A stretch of 64,000 nt of DNA from Clostridium hydrogenum (GCF_021432385.1 NZ_JAEACT010000002.1:690016-754015), one strand, 5' to 3'; positions 1 to 10,075 are shown, counted from the first letter of the stretch. Notes: generated by a model not told the origin, from the letters alone. Numbers and translations: made by a program.

Positions 1-1160
1 AAAGTTACCTTCTATATCATAAAATGGCTTATATTCAACCTGCATCCAGTGATATTCCCTACCCTCATGCAAACAACGAACTTCAAACTCTAAACCAGAA
101 CTGTTTTCTTCATTGCCCAAATTAAGCTTACTCACTTTATACTCATCATCTTTATGTAAAAAATTTATAAAACTAAGTCCTATGCATTCTTCTTTTGACT
201 TACCTATAAATTCCTCCCATGCTCTATTTACATACATAATATTGCCATTAGCATCTGTCTTACAAACAATTGTTGGCAAGTGTTCAAATATTCTTTCATA
301 AAAGTCCTTAAGCTTTTCTAAGAACATTTCATTTTTCTTTCTTGCAGTTACATCAACAATTGACATAACAACATGATTTAAACCATTAATCATAATATTC
401 GTTACACTTATGCTAAGGTACATTTCAACTTCTCTATTGTTAAAAATAAATATCTTTCTGCATTCACTATTTAAAGTTTGTTTGCCATTAAGTGCAAGAT
501 CAATTGCGTTATTTAACTTACACATACTGCAATTGTATCCAAAACCGCATTCTTCACTGTCACCTAATATTCCCTTACAACAAAAAGCTTTTCCGATTTT
601 TTGATTTATAACTTTTTCTCTTCCTACTCGAAATAAAGCTAAAGCAGCATCATTAATCATTGTTATTTTTTTGCCTGGATCAAGTAAAACCATACCTACA
701 AAAGTAGAATAAAATATAAGTTTTAAATTATTCCTTTCGTCTTCCATTTCCTTTTCTAATTTCATTATTCTGGATATATCCCTAAAAACTATCACGACAC
801 CATCTATATTACCATTTTCATCTCTAACAGGCGAAGTATTTGCCGATAAATACTTTTTTTCTCCACTCTTGGTTATTAAAATTGTATTCTTTTGTAGTCC
901 AACAGAATTTTTTATTTCAAGTGCTAAATTAATTGGGCTCTTAGCAATTTCATCTGTATGTTCATTTGTAAACTTAAATACATTATTAAAATTTTTACCC
1001 ACTAACTCCTTTGAGCTCCATTCTGTTAATTTTTCCGATGCTGGATTTGAAAATTTAATATTTCCATTTATATCAGTGATAATTACACCATCACCGATAC
1101 TTGATAAAGTTTCCTTAATAAAACTAGTATTATTAATATTTTTATTTTCTTCTTCCATGC
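1..1160 (-). CDS. PAS-domain sensor protein, C-terminal part beyond window edge
   Basis: Reading leftwards from an ATG at 1160 (preceded by AAGGAGTG), the frame stays open to the window edge, giving about 386 residues without a stop. I see three PAS-like modules: the first begins near residue 10 (GDGVIITDINGNIKFSN), the second follows a coiled linker near residue 140, and the third lies near residue 285. The second PAS contains a cysteine cluster (CC, then CGFGYNC, then MCKL) of a type seen in bacterial sensor kinases, possibly a metal or redox site. No kinase, GGDEF or receiver domain is visible, so the output domain must lie outside the window. It starts 12 bp after cheB on the same strand and is probably the last gene of the chemotaxis operon, suggesting it signals together with it. 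Confidence 0.8.
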
Positions 1161-1171
1161 AATCACACTCC

Positions 1172-2197
1172 TTAATATGCCTTAAGCATAGATAATAACA
1201 GCAGTGGAATATTCATAAGTGGTGCTTGCCTTTCAACTGCACCAATTTCATATGCTACCTTTGGCATACCGTATACCACAGAAGATTCTTCATCTTGACC
1301 TATAGTTCTAGCCCCTTTTCTCCTCATTGCAAGCAGACCCTTCGCTCCATCATACCCCATCCCTGTAAGTATAATACCTACAGCTTTATTATTAGCCTCC
1401 TTTGCAACTGACTGAAACAAAATATCTACAGAAGGGCAATGACCATTAACCTTGTCTCCGTCATATACATGTGCTACATATTTGTCTTCTCTTTTTTTAA
1501 TAATCATATGCTTATTTCCAGGTGCTATCAAGACTGTTCCAGACTCTATTATGTCGCCAGATTCTGCTTCCTTAACTCTAAACTTAGTTTGAGTATTAAG
1601 TCTATTGGCAAACATCGTTGAAAATAGTGGTGGAATATGCTGCGTAATTACTATTCCAGGGATATTCTGTGGCAATGCTCTTAAAACTTTATCTATGGCC
1701 TCAGTACCACCAGTAGATGCCCCAATTGCAATGATACCATCAGTATTAAATTTCCTATTACCTTCCATAACACTTTGTTTTGCTTTTTGCTTACTTATAA
1801 CATTTGCATTAGCTGCAATATTAATTTTTCTGATTAACTCATTAATAAATCTTTCCACACTATTAGGTGATTCTGTATCTGGCTTTGTTACAAAATCAAC
1901 TGCCCCAGCCTCCATAGCATCAAATACAACTTCACTTACTGAACTTACTACTATTATTGGAATTGAATACTGCGGAAGCAGCCTTTTTATAAACTCAATT
2001 CCATTCATTTTTGGCATTTCTACATCACAAGTCATTATATCTGGTTTAAATTTTACAATTTTATCTGCAGCATCATACGCATCTTCTGCCTTAGCAACAA
2101 CCTCTATATTTGGTGCAGACGAAATTCCCATTGATATTATTTCCCTAGATAATAGACTATCATCAACAATCAAAACTCTTATCTTTTTATTATTCAT
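1172..2197 (-). CDS. cheB: Chemotaxis protein-glutamate methylesterase CheB
   Basis: CheB demethylates (and deamidates) chemoreceptor glutamates when phosphorylated by CheA, giving adaptation. The 341-residue length is normal. An N-terminal receiver domain (about 5-122) has the acidic pair D12-D13 and phospho-acceptor D58 (TCDVEMPKMNG). A linker leads to the methylesterase domain (about 152-341) with the catalytic triad S161 in GASTGG, H187 in TQHI and D283 in GMGYDG. cheR is 5 bp upstream, so the methylation pair is translated together. All key residues are intact and I expect a working enzyme. Confidence 0.95.
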   Translation of the reverse strand: MNNKKIRVLIVDDSLLSREIISMGISSAPNIEVVAKAEDAYDAADKIVKFKPDIMTCDVEMPKMNGIEFIKRLLPQYSIPIIVVSSVSEVVFDAMEAGAVDFVTKPDTESPNSVERFINELIRKINIAANANVISKQKAKQSVMEGNRKFNTDGIIAIGASTGGTEAIDKVLRALPQNIPGIVITQHIPPLFSTMFANRLNTQTKFRVKEAESGDIIESGTVLIAPGNKHMIIKKREDKYVAHVYDGDKVNGHCPSVDILFQSVAKEANNKAVGIILTGMGYDGAKGLLAMRRKGARTIGQDEESSVVYGMPKVAYEIGAVERQAPLMNIPLLLLSMLKAY

Positions 2198-2202
2198 AAT
2201 AT

Positions 2203-3018
2203 CTATTCCTTTCTATAGACAGATGGCCTAATATATTTATACTGAGTATCTTCTCTATTAATTGACTCCGAATGTCCTATAAAAAGGTATCCTCCTGGTT
2301 CTGTTAAATCATAAAATTTTTTTATTAAATCCACTTTCGTTTTGTTATCAAAATAAATCATCACATTTCTGCAAAATATAACATGGAATTTCTTTTTAAA
2401 TGGAAAACTAGAGTCTACGAGATTTAACCTCCTATATATCACTTCATTTTTAATTTTATCCGTAAAAGTATAATTTTTTTCATCAATTTTCTTTAAGTAA
2501 TTCATTTTCCATAGACTTGGTAATGCATTTATGCCTTCCTCACTATATATTCCAGCCTTTGCAATATTCAAAACTTTAGTTGATAAATCTGTAGCAAGTA
2601 TTTTTTTATCCCACAAACTTTTTTCATCACCAAAAAATTCGTCTATTATCATTGCCAAAGTATATGCCTCTTCTCCAGAGGAACAAGCTGCACACCATAC
2701 ACGTAAATCCCTATCCTTTATTTTTCCTTTTAAATACGGAAGAACCATATCCCTAAAGTAATAAAAATGCTCAGGTTCTCTCATAAAAAATGTATGATTA
2801 GTAGTGATTTTATTAACGAACTCTATTACCTTGTCTCCACTTTTATCTCTACTGATTTGTTCATAATATTCTGTGAAATTACTGCATCCGTTTTCATATA
2901 ATGTGTTTTCTAATTTACTTATTAATATATTTTTCTTTTCTTGCTTAACGTGTATCCCAAAATTATCTTCAATAAACTTAGTTAATTTTCTAAATTCACC
3001 TTCAGTTATCCTCATCAT
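2203..3018 (-). CDS. cheR: Chemotaxis protein methyltransferase CheR
   Basis: CheR transfers methyl groups from S-adenosylmethionine to glutamates of chemoreceptors. At 271 residues it has the usual N-terminal helical domain (about 1-80) with the TTNHTFFMRE segment, the SAM-binding CAACSSGEEAYTLA motif near residue 110, and FCRNVMIYFD near residue 215. The start codon may be either of two consecutive ATGs after GGTGG. It precedes cheB in the operon. The gap to the upstream receptor gene is filled by a dispersed inverted repeat (3038-3241), so expression relative to the first operon genes may be reduced. Confidence 0.95.
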   Translation of the reverse strand: MMRITEGEFRKLTKFIEDNFGIHVKQEKKNILISKLENTLYENGCSNFTEYYEQISRDKSGDKVIEFVNKITTNHTFFMREPEHFYYFRDMVLPYLKGKIKDRDLRVWCAACSSGEEAYTLAMIIDEFFGDEKSLWDKKILATDLSTKVLNIAKAGIYSEEGINALPSLWKMNYLKKIDEKNYTFTDKIKNEVIYRRLNLVDSSFPFKKKFHVIFCRNVMIYFDNKTKVDLIKKFYDLTEPGGYLFIGHSESINREDTQYKYIRPSVYRKE

Positions 3019-3037
3019 ATCTCAACCACCCTTTTTT

Positions 3038-3241
3038 AGAGTACAGAGTACAAAGTACAGTGAAGGATGATTTTCTTCCGTTTCACTACAGAAAATCTTA
3101 TAACTTATTTTTTATTACTTACGCAATTGTGCCATTTATGGCGCAGAGAGTAGATGACAATATCTAAGTTTTAAGATTTACCTGACGAGAGGAAGGTAAA
3201 TCACCATTCATTGTACTCTGTACTCTGTACTTTGTACTCTG
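3038..3241. repeat. Dispersed inverted-repeat element, copy A (GTAC-type ends)
   Basis: Both ends consist of imperfect 7-bp units (AGAGTAC, AAAGTAC on the left; GTACTCT, GTACTTT on the right), forming an inverted repeat with a conserved inner core that includes a GGATGATTTTC...GAAAATC-type sequence. The reverse complement of the core matches copy D (31564-31792), although copy D has different end units. It fills the mcp-cheR gap, ending four bases from the mcp stop. Confidence 0.7.
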
Positions 3242-3245
3242 TTTT

Positions 3246-4940
3246 TTAGTATTTTCCAAATTCCTTATCACTTAAGTCTATACTTTCAAAATTTGAAGTT
3301 GTGTTACTACTTTTATTCATATTTTTAAGCATATTTAAAACCTCAGGATTCATTTTTTCATTTTCCTTGTTATAAGCCTTCGTATTTCCTTGCTTATTTA
3401 ACTTAAATTTTGAAACTTCCTCCTGTAAAAGTCGTGCTTGTCCTGCAAGTTCTTCACTAGCTGATGCACTTTCCTCCGCTGTTGCGGAATTTTCTTGTAC
3501 AACTTGTGAAACCTGCATTATCCCTTGATTTATTTGTTGAAGTGCTGAAGATTGTTCTGAAGATGCCTGTGATATTTGCTTAATAAGTTCTGTTACTTTT
3601 CCAACACCATTAACAATATCATCTAAAGCTTTAGCAGTATCATTTGCAATCTTAGTACCACTTTCAACCTTTTTAATAGAACCTTCTATCATTTCTGTCG
3701 TTTCTTCTGCTGCCCTTGAAGATCTAGCTGCCAAATTTCTAACCTCTTCTGCGACTACTGCAAAACCCTTACCGTGCTGTCCAGCTCTTGCAGCTTCAAC
3801 AGCAGCATTTAAAGCAAGTATATTGGTTTGAAAAGCAATATCATCTATAACTTTAATAATTTTATATATACTTGAGGAAGCTGCATTTATTTCTTCCATG
3901 CTAACAAGCATTTCTTTCATCTGTGTGTCGCCAATTTCAGCATTTTCTTTAACCTTTATTGACAATCTATCTGCTTCATTTGCATGTTCTGCATTAAGAC
4001 TAGTTTGAGCTGATATTTCTTCAATCGATGCCGTTAACTCTTCAATTGAGCTAGCTTGTTCAGCCGCCCCTTGAGAAAGTACCATACTAGAATCTGATAC
4101 TTGCTTTGAACCTATAGCAACCTGCTTAGAAGAAGTATTTATATTACCTAATACATCATTTAAATTATCAGACATTTTCTGAAACGCAATTGCAAGCTCT
4201 GCAATTTCATCTTTGGATGCCACCTCAACATTTACATCTAAATCACCATCTGCAATTTTATTTGCATCCTCTATAAGCTTTTTTAATGGTGAGTTTATAG
4301 ATTTAGAAATGCATATCCCAAGAATAATTGCAATTAAAGCTCCAAGTATTGCAAAACCTAATGTTATTTTTCCACTTACATCTGCACTTTTATCGTTATT
4401 GTCAGATATAACCTTAGCATTACTAACTTTCACATTAGATAGCTTTTGAAGTGATGCCTCCGTATCATTTTGAGCCGTTTTAAGATCAGAATGTAACATA
4501 TTAATAGCTTCTTGTTTTTTATTTTCTTTGCTCAACTGAATAACTTTTTTTGCAATTGCTACATAATTATTTTTATTTTTTTGAAATTCATCTGTAGCTT
4601 CTTTGCCACTTTCTGTTACAAGACGACTCCTAAATTCTTCTAAAGTTTTATCAAAATTATTGCTATAAGTATTAACTTTAGTCTCATATTGCTCAATATC
4701 TGCTTGTGTATTTGACAAAACAACATCCTTTAAAGCTGAACGTATAGTTCCATAATCTTGTGTTACAGTAACTAATTCATCTAGTGCCACCACATTCTTT
4801 TCATACATAAGTGTATTAGCGTTATTTATTTTGTTAATATATATATATCCCAAAATACCAATTACAAAAGATATTAGTGTAACAACTATAAAGCTAAGCA
4901 TTAGTCTTGTCCTTATTTTAAATTTATTAAAAACACTCAT
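3246..4940 (-). CDS. Methyl-accepting chemotaxis protein
   Basis: A transmembrane chemoreceptor that controls CheA kinase activity. From M6 of the longest frame (chosen because GAGGAGG then sits six bases before ATG) it has a transmembrane helix near residues 8-30, a helical extracytoplasmic sensor region of the 4HB type (about 35-185) and a second transmembrane helix near 190-212. A HAMP domain (about 213-265) follows, then a long cytoplasmic coiled coil with the conserved hairpin tip ([20 protein letters not shown]). The tail lacks a CheR-tethering pentapeptide. It lies between cheW and cheR and is the cognate receptor of this cluster. The ligand cannot be predicted. Confidence 0.9.
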   Translation of the reverse strand: MSVFNKFKIRTRLMLSFIVVTLISFVIGILGYIYINKINNANTLMYEKNVVALDELVTVTQDYGTIRSALKDVVLSNTQADIEQYETKVNTYSNNFDKTLEEFRSRLVTESGKEATDEFQKNKNNYVAIAKKVIQLSKENKKQEAINMLHSDLKTAQNDTEASLQKLSNVKVSNAKVISDNNDKSADVSGKITLGFAILGALIAIILGICISKSINSPLKKLIEDANKIADGDLDVNVEVASKDEIAELAIAFQKMSDNLNDVLGNINTSSKQVAIGSKQVSDSSMVLSQGAAEQASSIEELTASIEEISAQTSLNAEHANEADRLSIKVKENAEIGDTQMKEMLVSMEEINAASSSIYKIIKVIDDIAFQTNILALNAAVEAARAGQHGKGFAVVAEEVRNLAARSSRAAEETTEMIEGSIKKVESGTKIANDTAKALDDIVNGVGKVTELIKQISQASSEQSSALQQINQGIMQVSQVVQENSATAEESASASEELAGQARLLQEEVSKFKLNKQGNTKAYNKENEKMNPEVLNMLKNMNKSSNTTSNFESIDLSDKEFGKY

Positions 4941-4979
4941 AAAGGTCCTCCTCATTATTGGCCTTATACCATATTTATC

Positions 4980-5474
4980 CTAGTTTGCGTTTTTTAAACT
5001 TTCGATTTCATCATTTTCTAAGAGTTTATTACAATCTAAAATTAACTTCACGCTGTCATTTACCTTTCCAATAGCCTTTATATACTTATTGCTGCGCCTT
5101 GTTATTTCTGGCGGTGCTATAATTTGAGAATCAGGTATATTAAGCACTTCAGATACAACATCCACAATAAGCCCCATAAATATATCCTCAATTTCTACAA
5201 TAATTATGCAAGTTCTATCATTGTAAGGTACTTTTTCTTTTTTAAATCGTGTTCTAACATCCATAACAGGTATAATTCTACCTCTAAGGTTTATTATGCC
5301 CTTTATATATGGTGGAAGTTCTGGCACTTCGCTTATTGCTTGTATAACTATTATCTCTATAACATATTTTATTTCTATTCCATAAACTTCACTACCTAAC
5401 TCAAAAGTTAAAAACTTATCTTTTTGAGTATCCTCTTCTTTATACAATAATATATCTTCAGAAACTTCAGACAT
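4980..5474 (-). CDS. cheW: Chemotaxis coupling protein CheW
   Basis: CheW bridges receptors and the CheA kinase. The protein is one CheW-like beta-barrel domain starting around FLTFELGSEVYGIEI and including the ELPPYIKGIINLRGRIIPVMDVR segment typical of the family. I chose the second in-frame start (ATG at 5474) because AAAGGGG lies eight bases before it; a GTG two codons earlier is possible. It sits 50 bp after cheA and just before the receptor gene, so the core signalling complex (CheA, CheW, receptor) is encoded contiguously. Confidence 0.93.
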   Translation of the reverse strand: MSEVSEDILLYKEEDTQKDKFLTFELGSEVYGIEIKYVIEIIVIQAISEVPELPPYIKGIINLRGRIIPVMDVRTRFKKEKVPYNDRTCIIIVEIEDIFMGLIVDVVSEVLNIPDSQIIAPPEITRRSNKYIKAIGKVNDSVKLILDCNKLLENDEIESLKNAN

Positions 5475-5530
5475 ATTCACAACCCCTTTATCTTTTTATA
5501 TCTAAAAGTAGAGCATCTGCGGTAAATTCA

Positions 5531-7609
5531 TTACCTATCCATACAAACTGCACTTGCAAAACTTATAAGTCCACCAACATCAATTATTAAACTTATATTT
5601 CCATCACCAAGCAAGGTACACCCCGATAAACCGGACACTTTTTTGAATTTTCTTATATATTCAGGTAAAGCTTTTATAACCACTTGTTGTTGCCCTACAA
5701 GTTCATCTGCAAATATACATGCGGTCTTACCATCCTGATTTACCATTATAAGTATGCCTTCACTTAACTTCTTTACCTCGGTTTTAATATCATACATCTC
5801 ATGAATACGAATAATAGTGTGACACTCACCACGCATCATAATCATTTCATTGCCCTCTATATCTTTTATGATGTCACTTTCTCTTGGTCTTAATGATTGT
5901 TTAATATTAGCTATTGGTATAGTGTAATATGAATTGCCTACTCTTACATTCATTCCATCTATAATTGCTAAAGTAAGTGGTATTTTTAATGTAAATGTGG
6001 AACCTTTGCCTTCGTTACTATCAACATAGACTTGTCCACCTATTTCTGATAGGTTTTGTGAAACAACATCCATTCCAACACCCCTACCACTAAACTCTGT
6101 TACTTTCTCTTTAGTTGAAAATCCAGGCAAAAATATAAGATTATAAATTTCTCTATCCGTCATCTCTTCCTTAGGCTTTGTTAGAATACCATTTTCCTGA
6201 GCTTTTTCTAATAATTTATCTTTATTTAAACCAGCTCCATCATCACTAATTGTTACAATAACATAGCTTCCAGAATTCTTAGCTTCAATAGTAACTGTTC
6301 CTTCTGTACTTTTTCCTGCTTTTTCTCTTTGTTCCTTTGATTCTATTCCATGATCAATACAATTACGTACTAAATGCATTAAAGGGTCACCAATATGCTC
6401 AATTATATTTTTATCTACTTCTGTATTTTCACCAATTAACTTTAATTTAACTTCTTTATTCAAACTTTTTTTCATATCTCTTACAATACGATTCATCTTA
6501 TGAAAAGTTGTAGCTAATGGAACCATTCTTATTTCCATAACTATATCTTGCATTTCGCTTGTTATCTTGTGAAGCTGCCTTGCTGATTTTTGAAAATTAT
6601 CTAATTGTAAACCATTTAAATCGGGATTTTGCACAACCATAGCTTCAGCTATAACCATTTCTCCTACAAGATTCAAAAGTTTATCTAACTTTTTTACATT
6701 TACACTTATTATTTCTTGAACAGCTGCAGGCGTATGACTTTCCTTTTCAACTTTTTGTGTAACTACCTCTGGCTTTTTAATAGTGCTCTTTTCAATGATT
6801 TTTTCATTAGGCTTAGCAAACTTTTTAAATTCTTCATCATCCTCAAGTGATGTCAAATCAAACTTTTTTAAAAGCACCGTTTGATTTAAGACCTTCTCAA
6901 CTTCTTCATAGGTTTTATCCGTTTTTAAGAATACTTTAAAACCTTCTTCACGTATCACTTTTGCTGTATCATCATTTTCGATAATATCTGATGGTAAATA
7001 ATATACTTCTTGAGTAAACTCATTAATATTGCTTACAACTGTATATGCTCTTATGTTCTCCATTTCACAGTCATCTTCAAAAAATACCACTGCTTTATAT
7101 GAATTTGACCCTGAATAAGTTACCTCTTTATTTGCTTCTATATAATACTGTTGCTTAAAACCACCTTCTACTACTTCCTTATCAGTAATTTCACCATTAC
7201 ATTCTTTAAGTAACTTTAAAAATTCTTTATTTTCATTTATAAGTTCACTACTTTTACCATCAACTTCATCACCATTTTTTATCTTCTGCAATTCTACCTT
7301 TATGAAATCTATACTATTTAGTAATAAATCTGATAAAGATGAATAATCAATTCCCTGCGGTTTTTGTTCTCTAAAAAAATAAAATATATCTTCCATTGAA
7401 TGCGCAAGTGTCGAAATATCATTAAACAGCATCATCGCGGAAGATCCTTTAATTGTATGCATAATTCTGAAAATTTCATTTATAATTTCTTCAGAGTAGC
7501 TATTTGCTTCCTCATTATCTAATATTATTGTTTCAAGTTGATTTATAAATTGTGATGTTTCAAAAATATACATATCTAACATAGGTTCATTAGACGTTTC
7601 TTCTGACAT
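5531..7609 (-). CDS. cheA: Chemotaxis histidine kinase CheA
   Basis: CheA autophosphorylates on a histidine and passes the phosphate to CheY and CheB. From the ATG at 7609 (GGTGGTGGGATA just upstream; the longer frame of ten more residues is less likely) the order is as follows. P1 has the phospho-histidine in IMHTIKGSS (about residue 51). A P2-like binding region lies around 150-260. P3 dimerisation is at LNLVGEMVIAEA, P4 ATPase has HLVRNCIDHGIES, DDGAG and GRGVGMDVV, and P5 is CheW-like at the C-terminus. Length is normal, about 692 residues. It follows cheY by about 50 bp in the operon. Confidence 0.95.
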   Translation of the reverse strand: MSEETSNEPMLDMYIFETSQFINQLETIILDNEEANSYSEEIINEIFRIMHTIKGSSAMMLFNDISTLAHSMEDIFYFFREQKPQGIDYSSLSDLLLNSIDFIKVELQKIKNGDEVDGKSSELINENKEFLKLLKECNGEITDKEVVEGGFKQQYYIEANKEVTYSGSNSYKAVVFFEDDCEMENIRAYTVVSNINEFTQEVYYLPSDIIENDDTAKVIREEGFKVFLKTDKTYEEVEKVLNQTVLLKKFDLTSLEDDEEFKKFAKPNEKIIEKSTIKKPEVVTQKVEKESHTPAAVQEIISVNVKKLDKLLNLVGEMVIAEAMVVQNPDLNGLQLDNFQKSARQLHKITSEMQDIVMEIRMVPLATTFHKMNRIVRDMKKSLNKEVKLKLIGENTEVDKNIIEHIGDPLMHLVRNCIDHGIESKEQREKAGKSTEGTVTIEAKNSGSYVIVTISDDGAGLNKDKLLEKAQENGILTKPKEEMTDREIYNLIFLPGFSTKEKVTEFSGRGVGMDVVSQNLSEIGGQVYVDSNEGKGSTFTLKIPLTLAIIDGMNVRVGNSYYTIPIANIKQSLRPRESDIIKDIEGNEMIMMRGECHTIIRIHEMYDIKTEVKKLSEGILIMVNQDGKTACIFADELVGQQQVVIKALPEYIRKFKKVSGLSGCTLLGDGNISLIIDVGGLISFASAVCMDR

Positions 7610-7662
7610 TATCCCACCACCCATTAAATTATTACGCAATAATTTCCTATAATTAAACTTCT

Positions 7663-8019
7663 CTATAATACCTTATTTAAAGTTTCAACTAACTTTTTTT
7701 CATTGAATGGTTTTACAATAAATGATTTTGCACCACCTATTACTGCTTTTTTAACCATAGCTTCCTGTCCCATAGCTGTTACCATAACTATTTTAGCATT
7801 AGGATCATACGCCTTAATTGCCTTTAAAGCTTCAATTCCATCCATCCCTGGCATTGTAACATCCATAGTAACAATATCCGGTTTAAGCTGTTTATACTTC
7901 ATTACTCCAATTTCACCATTCTCAGCTTCACCTACAACCTCAAAATTGTTTTTTTCAAGCATAGTCTTAAGTGATACACGAATAAATGCAGCATCATCAA
8001 TAATAAGTACTTTTGACAT
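7663..8019 (-). CDS. cheY: Chemotaxis response regulator CheY
   Basis: A single receiver domain, about 118 residues. Visible are the acidic pair in IIDDAAF, the phospho-acceptor aspartate (VTMDVTMPGMDG, about D53), the conserved threonine/alanine segment MVTAMGQ and the lysine in FIVKPFN. I chose the ATG at 8019 because GGAGG lies nine bases upstream, whereas the ATG at 8028 directly abuts it. There is no output domain, so it acts by protein contact, either with the flagellar switch or another target. It is 22 bp downstream of the TetR-type gene and precedes cheA. Confidence 0.92.
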   Translation of the reverse strand: MSKVLIIDDAAFIRVSLKTMLEKNNFEVVGEAENGEIGVMKYKQLKPDIVTMDVTMPGMDGIEALKAIKAYDPNAKIVMVTAMGQEAMVKKAVIGGAKSFIVKPFNEKKLVETLNKVL

Positions 8020-8041
8020 ATTAACCATCCTCCACTCAAAA

Positions 8042-8620
8042 TTAAATTTTTAATAAAATATTAATTGTCTCTTCTAGTCTCTGTCTCAAAGAAAAACTAT
8101 AATTGCACATACGCCATTTTAGGCATATCCCTTTAAAAATGAAATCAACCATATCTACAATTAAATCGGTATCATTAACCTCCCCTATCACCCTTTCTTC
8201 CTTTGCCTTCTCAATAATTTCTTTTATAAATTTAATACGATCGAAATGAATACTACTTATTTTATTCTTTATTCTTATCTCTTTCCATTTAACGTAATAT
8301 GCTTGATATATTGATACTATTTCAGGGTAATTTTCGTAGTATATACAATACGATTGTATAAAAAACTCCATTGATTGTTTAAAATCCATATTCTTTAGTC
8401 TTACAGTATTAAAAATATCTTTATCATACATTGAAAAACGATTGAGAACAGATATTATCAAATCTTCTTTCTTTGAAAAATAGTGAAATATGGTTCCTAC
8501 AGAAATACCTGCTCTTTTAGCTATTTCTCTTGTTGAAACATTATCTATTCCGCATTCATCTATAGCCTGTATTGTTTTATGTATAATATTTTCTCGTTTT
8601 TGCTCCGAAGTAATTTCCAT
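8042..8620 (-). CDS. TetR family transcriptional regulator heading the chemotaxis operon
   Basis: The 192-residue protein has a TetR-type helix-turn-helix at about residues 10-55 (VSTREIAKRAGISVGTIFHYFSKKEDL) and a divergent, helical ligand-binding domain. It starts after GGAGGGAG. A 16-bp inverted repeat (8635-8650) lies between the promoter and its start codon, the usual arrangement for autorepression. The chemotaxis genes follow on the same strand only 22 bp away with no terminator that I can see, so the regulator probably controls the whole operon. The inducer is unknown. Confidence 0.85.
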   Translation of the reverse strand: MEITSEQKRENIIHKTIQAIDECGIDNVSTREIAKRAGISVGTIFHYFSKKEDLIISVLNRFSMYDKDIFNTVRLKNMDFKQSMEFFIQSYCIYYENYPEIVSIYQAYYVKWKEIRIKNKISSIHFDRIKFIKEIIEKAKEERVIGEVNDTDLIVDMVDFIFKGICLKWRMCNYSFSLRQRLEETINILLKI

Positions 8621-8634
8621 ATACTCCCTCCAAA

Positions 8635-8650
8635 TTAAACAGTTGTTTAA
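8635..8650. promoter_or_regulatory. TetR-type operator palindrome
   Basis: TTAAACA and TGTTTAA half-sites are separated by two bases. They lie between the -10 box and the ribosome binding site of the TetR-type gene, so bound repressor would block transcription of the chemotaxis operon. Confidence 0.65.
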
Positions 8651-8661
8651 CCCTTATCCAA

Positions 8662-8690
8662 ATTATATAAAGCCAAAATTATTTTGTCAA
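8662..8690 (-). promoter_or_regulatory. Sigma-A promoter of the tetR-chemotaxis operon
   Basis: On the minus strand TTGACA is followed after exactly 17 bases by TATAAT, both perfect consensus hexamers. A strong promoter with an operator immediately downstream fits a tightly repressed operon. Confidence 0.75.
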
Positions 8691-8772
8691 TACTTTATAT
8701 GTTTTGTCCATTTAAGTTGTTTTTTTGCGACTTTTGTTTAATTTTGCTATACATATCATTAAAACTTTAAAC

Positions 8773-8809
8773 AAAAAAAAGAGCCAGTAAATGTAATTAT
8801 TACCAGCTC
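8773..8809 (-). terminator. Rho-independent terminator after the S41 protease gene
   Basis: Minus-strand stem GAGCTGGTAA paired with TTACTGGCTC (two G-U pairs), then a run of eight T. It lies 22 bp beyond the stop of the S41 protease gene. Confidence 0.8.
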
Positions 8810-8830
8810 ACATTAAAAATTTAGCTATAT

Positions 8831-10075
8831 TTATAATAAATCTTTAGATTTTTCCAAATCTACATCTCTTTGCATATGTTCTGGTGTCCACGGTATATAA
8901 ACATCAGGCTGCACTCCTATATTATCAATTCCCTTTCCAAAGTTGACAGAATCCATTATGCTCGTCGGATATATTAATGAAAGTCCATCTTCAAATATTT
9001 CTTCTGCTACATTTGAATAATCTATCACGCCATAAGTTGCTCTTCCTACAAGTGTTATCTTGGGAGATTTCTTGCATATAGAAGCAAAGCTATCGCCAGA
9101 ACTGCCGCAGTATCTATCAATCATTACGATTACCTTATCCGGCCCTTTTCTGCCTTTAATCATATACTCTTTACTGCCTTGATCATCCAAAATAAATCCC
9201 TTTCCCCTATTTTTGTCTAAGGCTTCGACAAAATTCTCAATCATTTCATCACCATTATTATCTTTTAAATATTCACTAAGCATTCTCATCCTATTTTTAT
9301 AATTTCTCTCTGTATGCAAAAAATACATATCAAAATCTTCCTTTAATATGAAATTACAGGGGAATATGTATTCAAGTAATGGATAAAACAACGAATCATA
9401 TCCACCACCATTATTTCTTATATCTATAATTAAATTCTTAGTATTTGTAAGTAATTCTTCACTTTTATCCATTAGTTCTTCCATTTGCTTTGGATCCATG
9501 AAATCATTAAGTACCATTAACGCAGTATTTTGGTTAATTAATTCACATGTATACTTTGACTTTTCGTTGTGTGATTTGTATTTTTTTAATTTAATTTCAA
9601 ATTTCTCTCCATTTTCAGCTTCTACTAAACAGCTATGAAACTTAGCTAAAACATTCTTCCACAATTGTCTTTCATTACTTTGATTAAATAAAGCCTTCTG
9701 GTTTTTTTCTGCTACCTTATCAACTGGTTGTCCATCTATTTCTATTATGGCATCACCTATTTTTAATCCTGTATCTTCTTCCCATACCTCTTTTACATAT
9801 AGCTTATTTCCAAATCTCCTTACATCAAACCCCAAACTAAAATTATTAGCCTTACTATTTTTATCCAAAAGTCCAACATGATGATCCTTATAATCTAATA
9901 AATAGTCATCTACTATCTCCTTGAATTTTTCTCGTGTAAGCATATTTTTATGCTCTAGTTCAGTTAATTTTTCCCTATACACCTCTGGATTGCTCCAGTC
10001 CTTCTTTACAACACAACCAGAATAATCATTCTGCATTATGTTAACTATTTCATCAAAAATCTTTAGTAAATTCAT
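8831..10075 (-). CDS. S41 family peptidase (tail-specific protease-like)
   Basis: A 414-residue protein with no obvious signal peptide. The N-terminal helical part is followed by a PDZ-like segment (about 85-125, TGLKIGDAIIEIDGQPV) and a C-terminal S41 catalytic domain (about 175-400). This has the LIIDIRNNGGG strand and the CGSSGDSFAS segment, which holds the presumed nucleophile serine. The ending (YPTSIMDSVNFGKGIDNIGVQPDVYIPWT) is typical of the family. S41 enzymes of this shape degrade or trim proteins or peptides; the substrate here is unknown. It stands alone, starting after GGGGG and ended by its own terminator. Confidence 0.8.
   Translation of the reverse strand: MNLLKIFDEIVNIMQNDYSGCVVKKDWSNPEVYREKLTELEHKNMLTREKFKEIVDDYLLDYKDHHVGLLDKNSKANNFSLGFDVRRFGNKLYVKEVWEEDTGLKIGDAIIEIDGQPVDKVAEKNQKALFNQSNERQLWKNVLAKFHSCLVEAENGEKFEIKLKKYKSHNEKSKYTCELINQNTALMVLNDFMDPKQMEELMDKSEELLTNTKNLIIDIRNNGGGYDSLFYPLLEYIFPCNFILKEDFDMYFLHTERNYKNRMRMLSEYLKDNNGDEMIENFVEALDKNRGKGFILDDQGSKEYMIKGRKGPDKVIVMIDRYCGSSGDSFASICKKSPKITLVGRATYGVIDYSNVAEEIFEDGLSLIYPTSIMDSVNFGKGIDNIGVQPDVYIPWTPEHMQRDVDLEKSKDLL

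Noticed and set aside
1605..2231. Plus-strand open frame of 208 codons
   Set aside because: It is antisense to cheB, has no ribosome binding site, and its hydrophobic-looking translation mirrors the real gene on the other strand.
3038..3241. Short tandem units at repeat ends looked at first like a CRISPR array
   Set aside because: Units are about 7 bp, imperfect and contiguous with no spacers, arranged as inverted ends of one element; no cas genes are present in the window.
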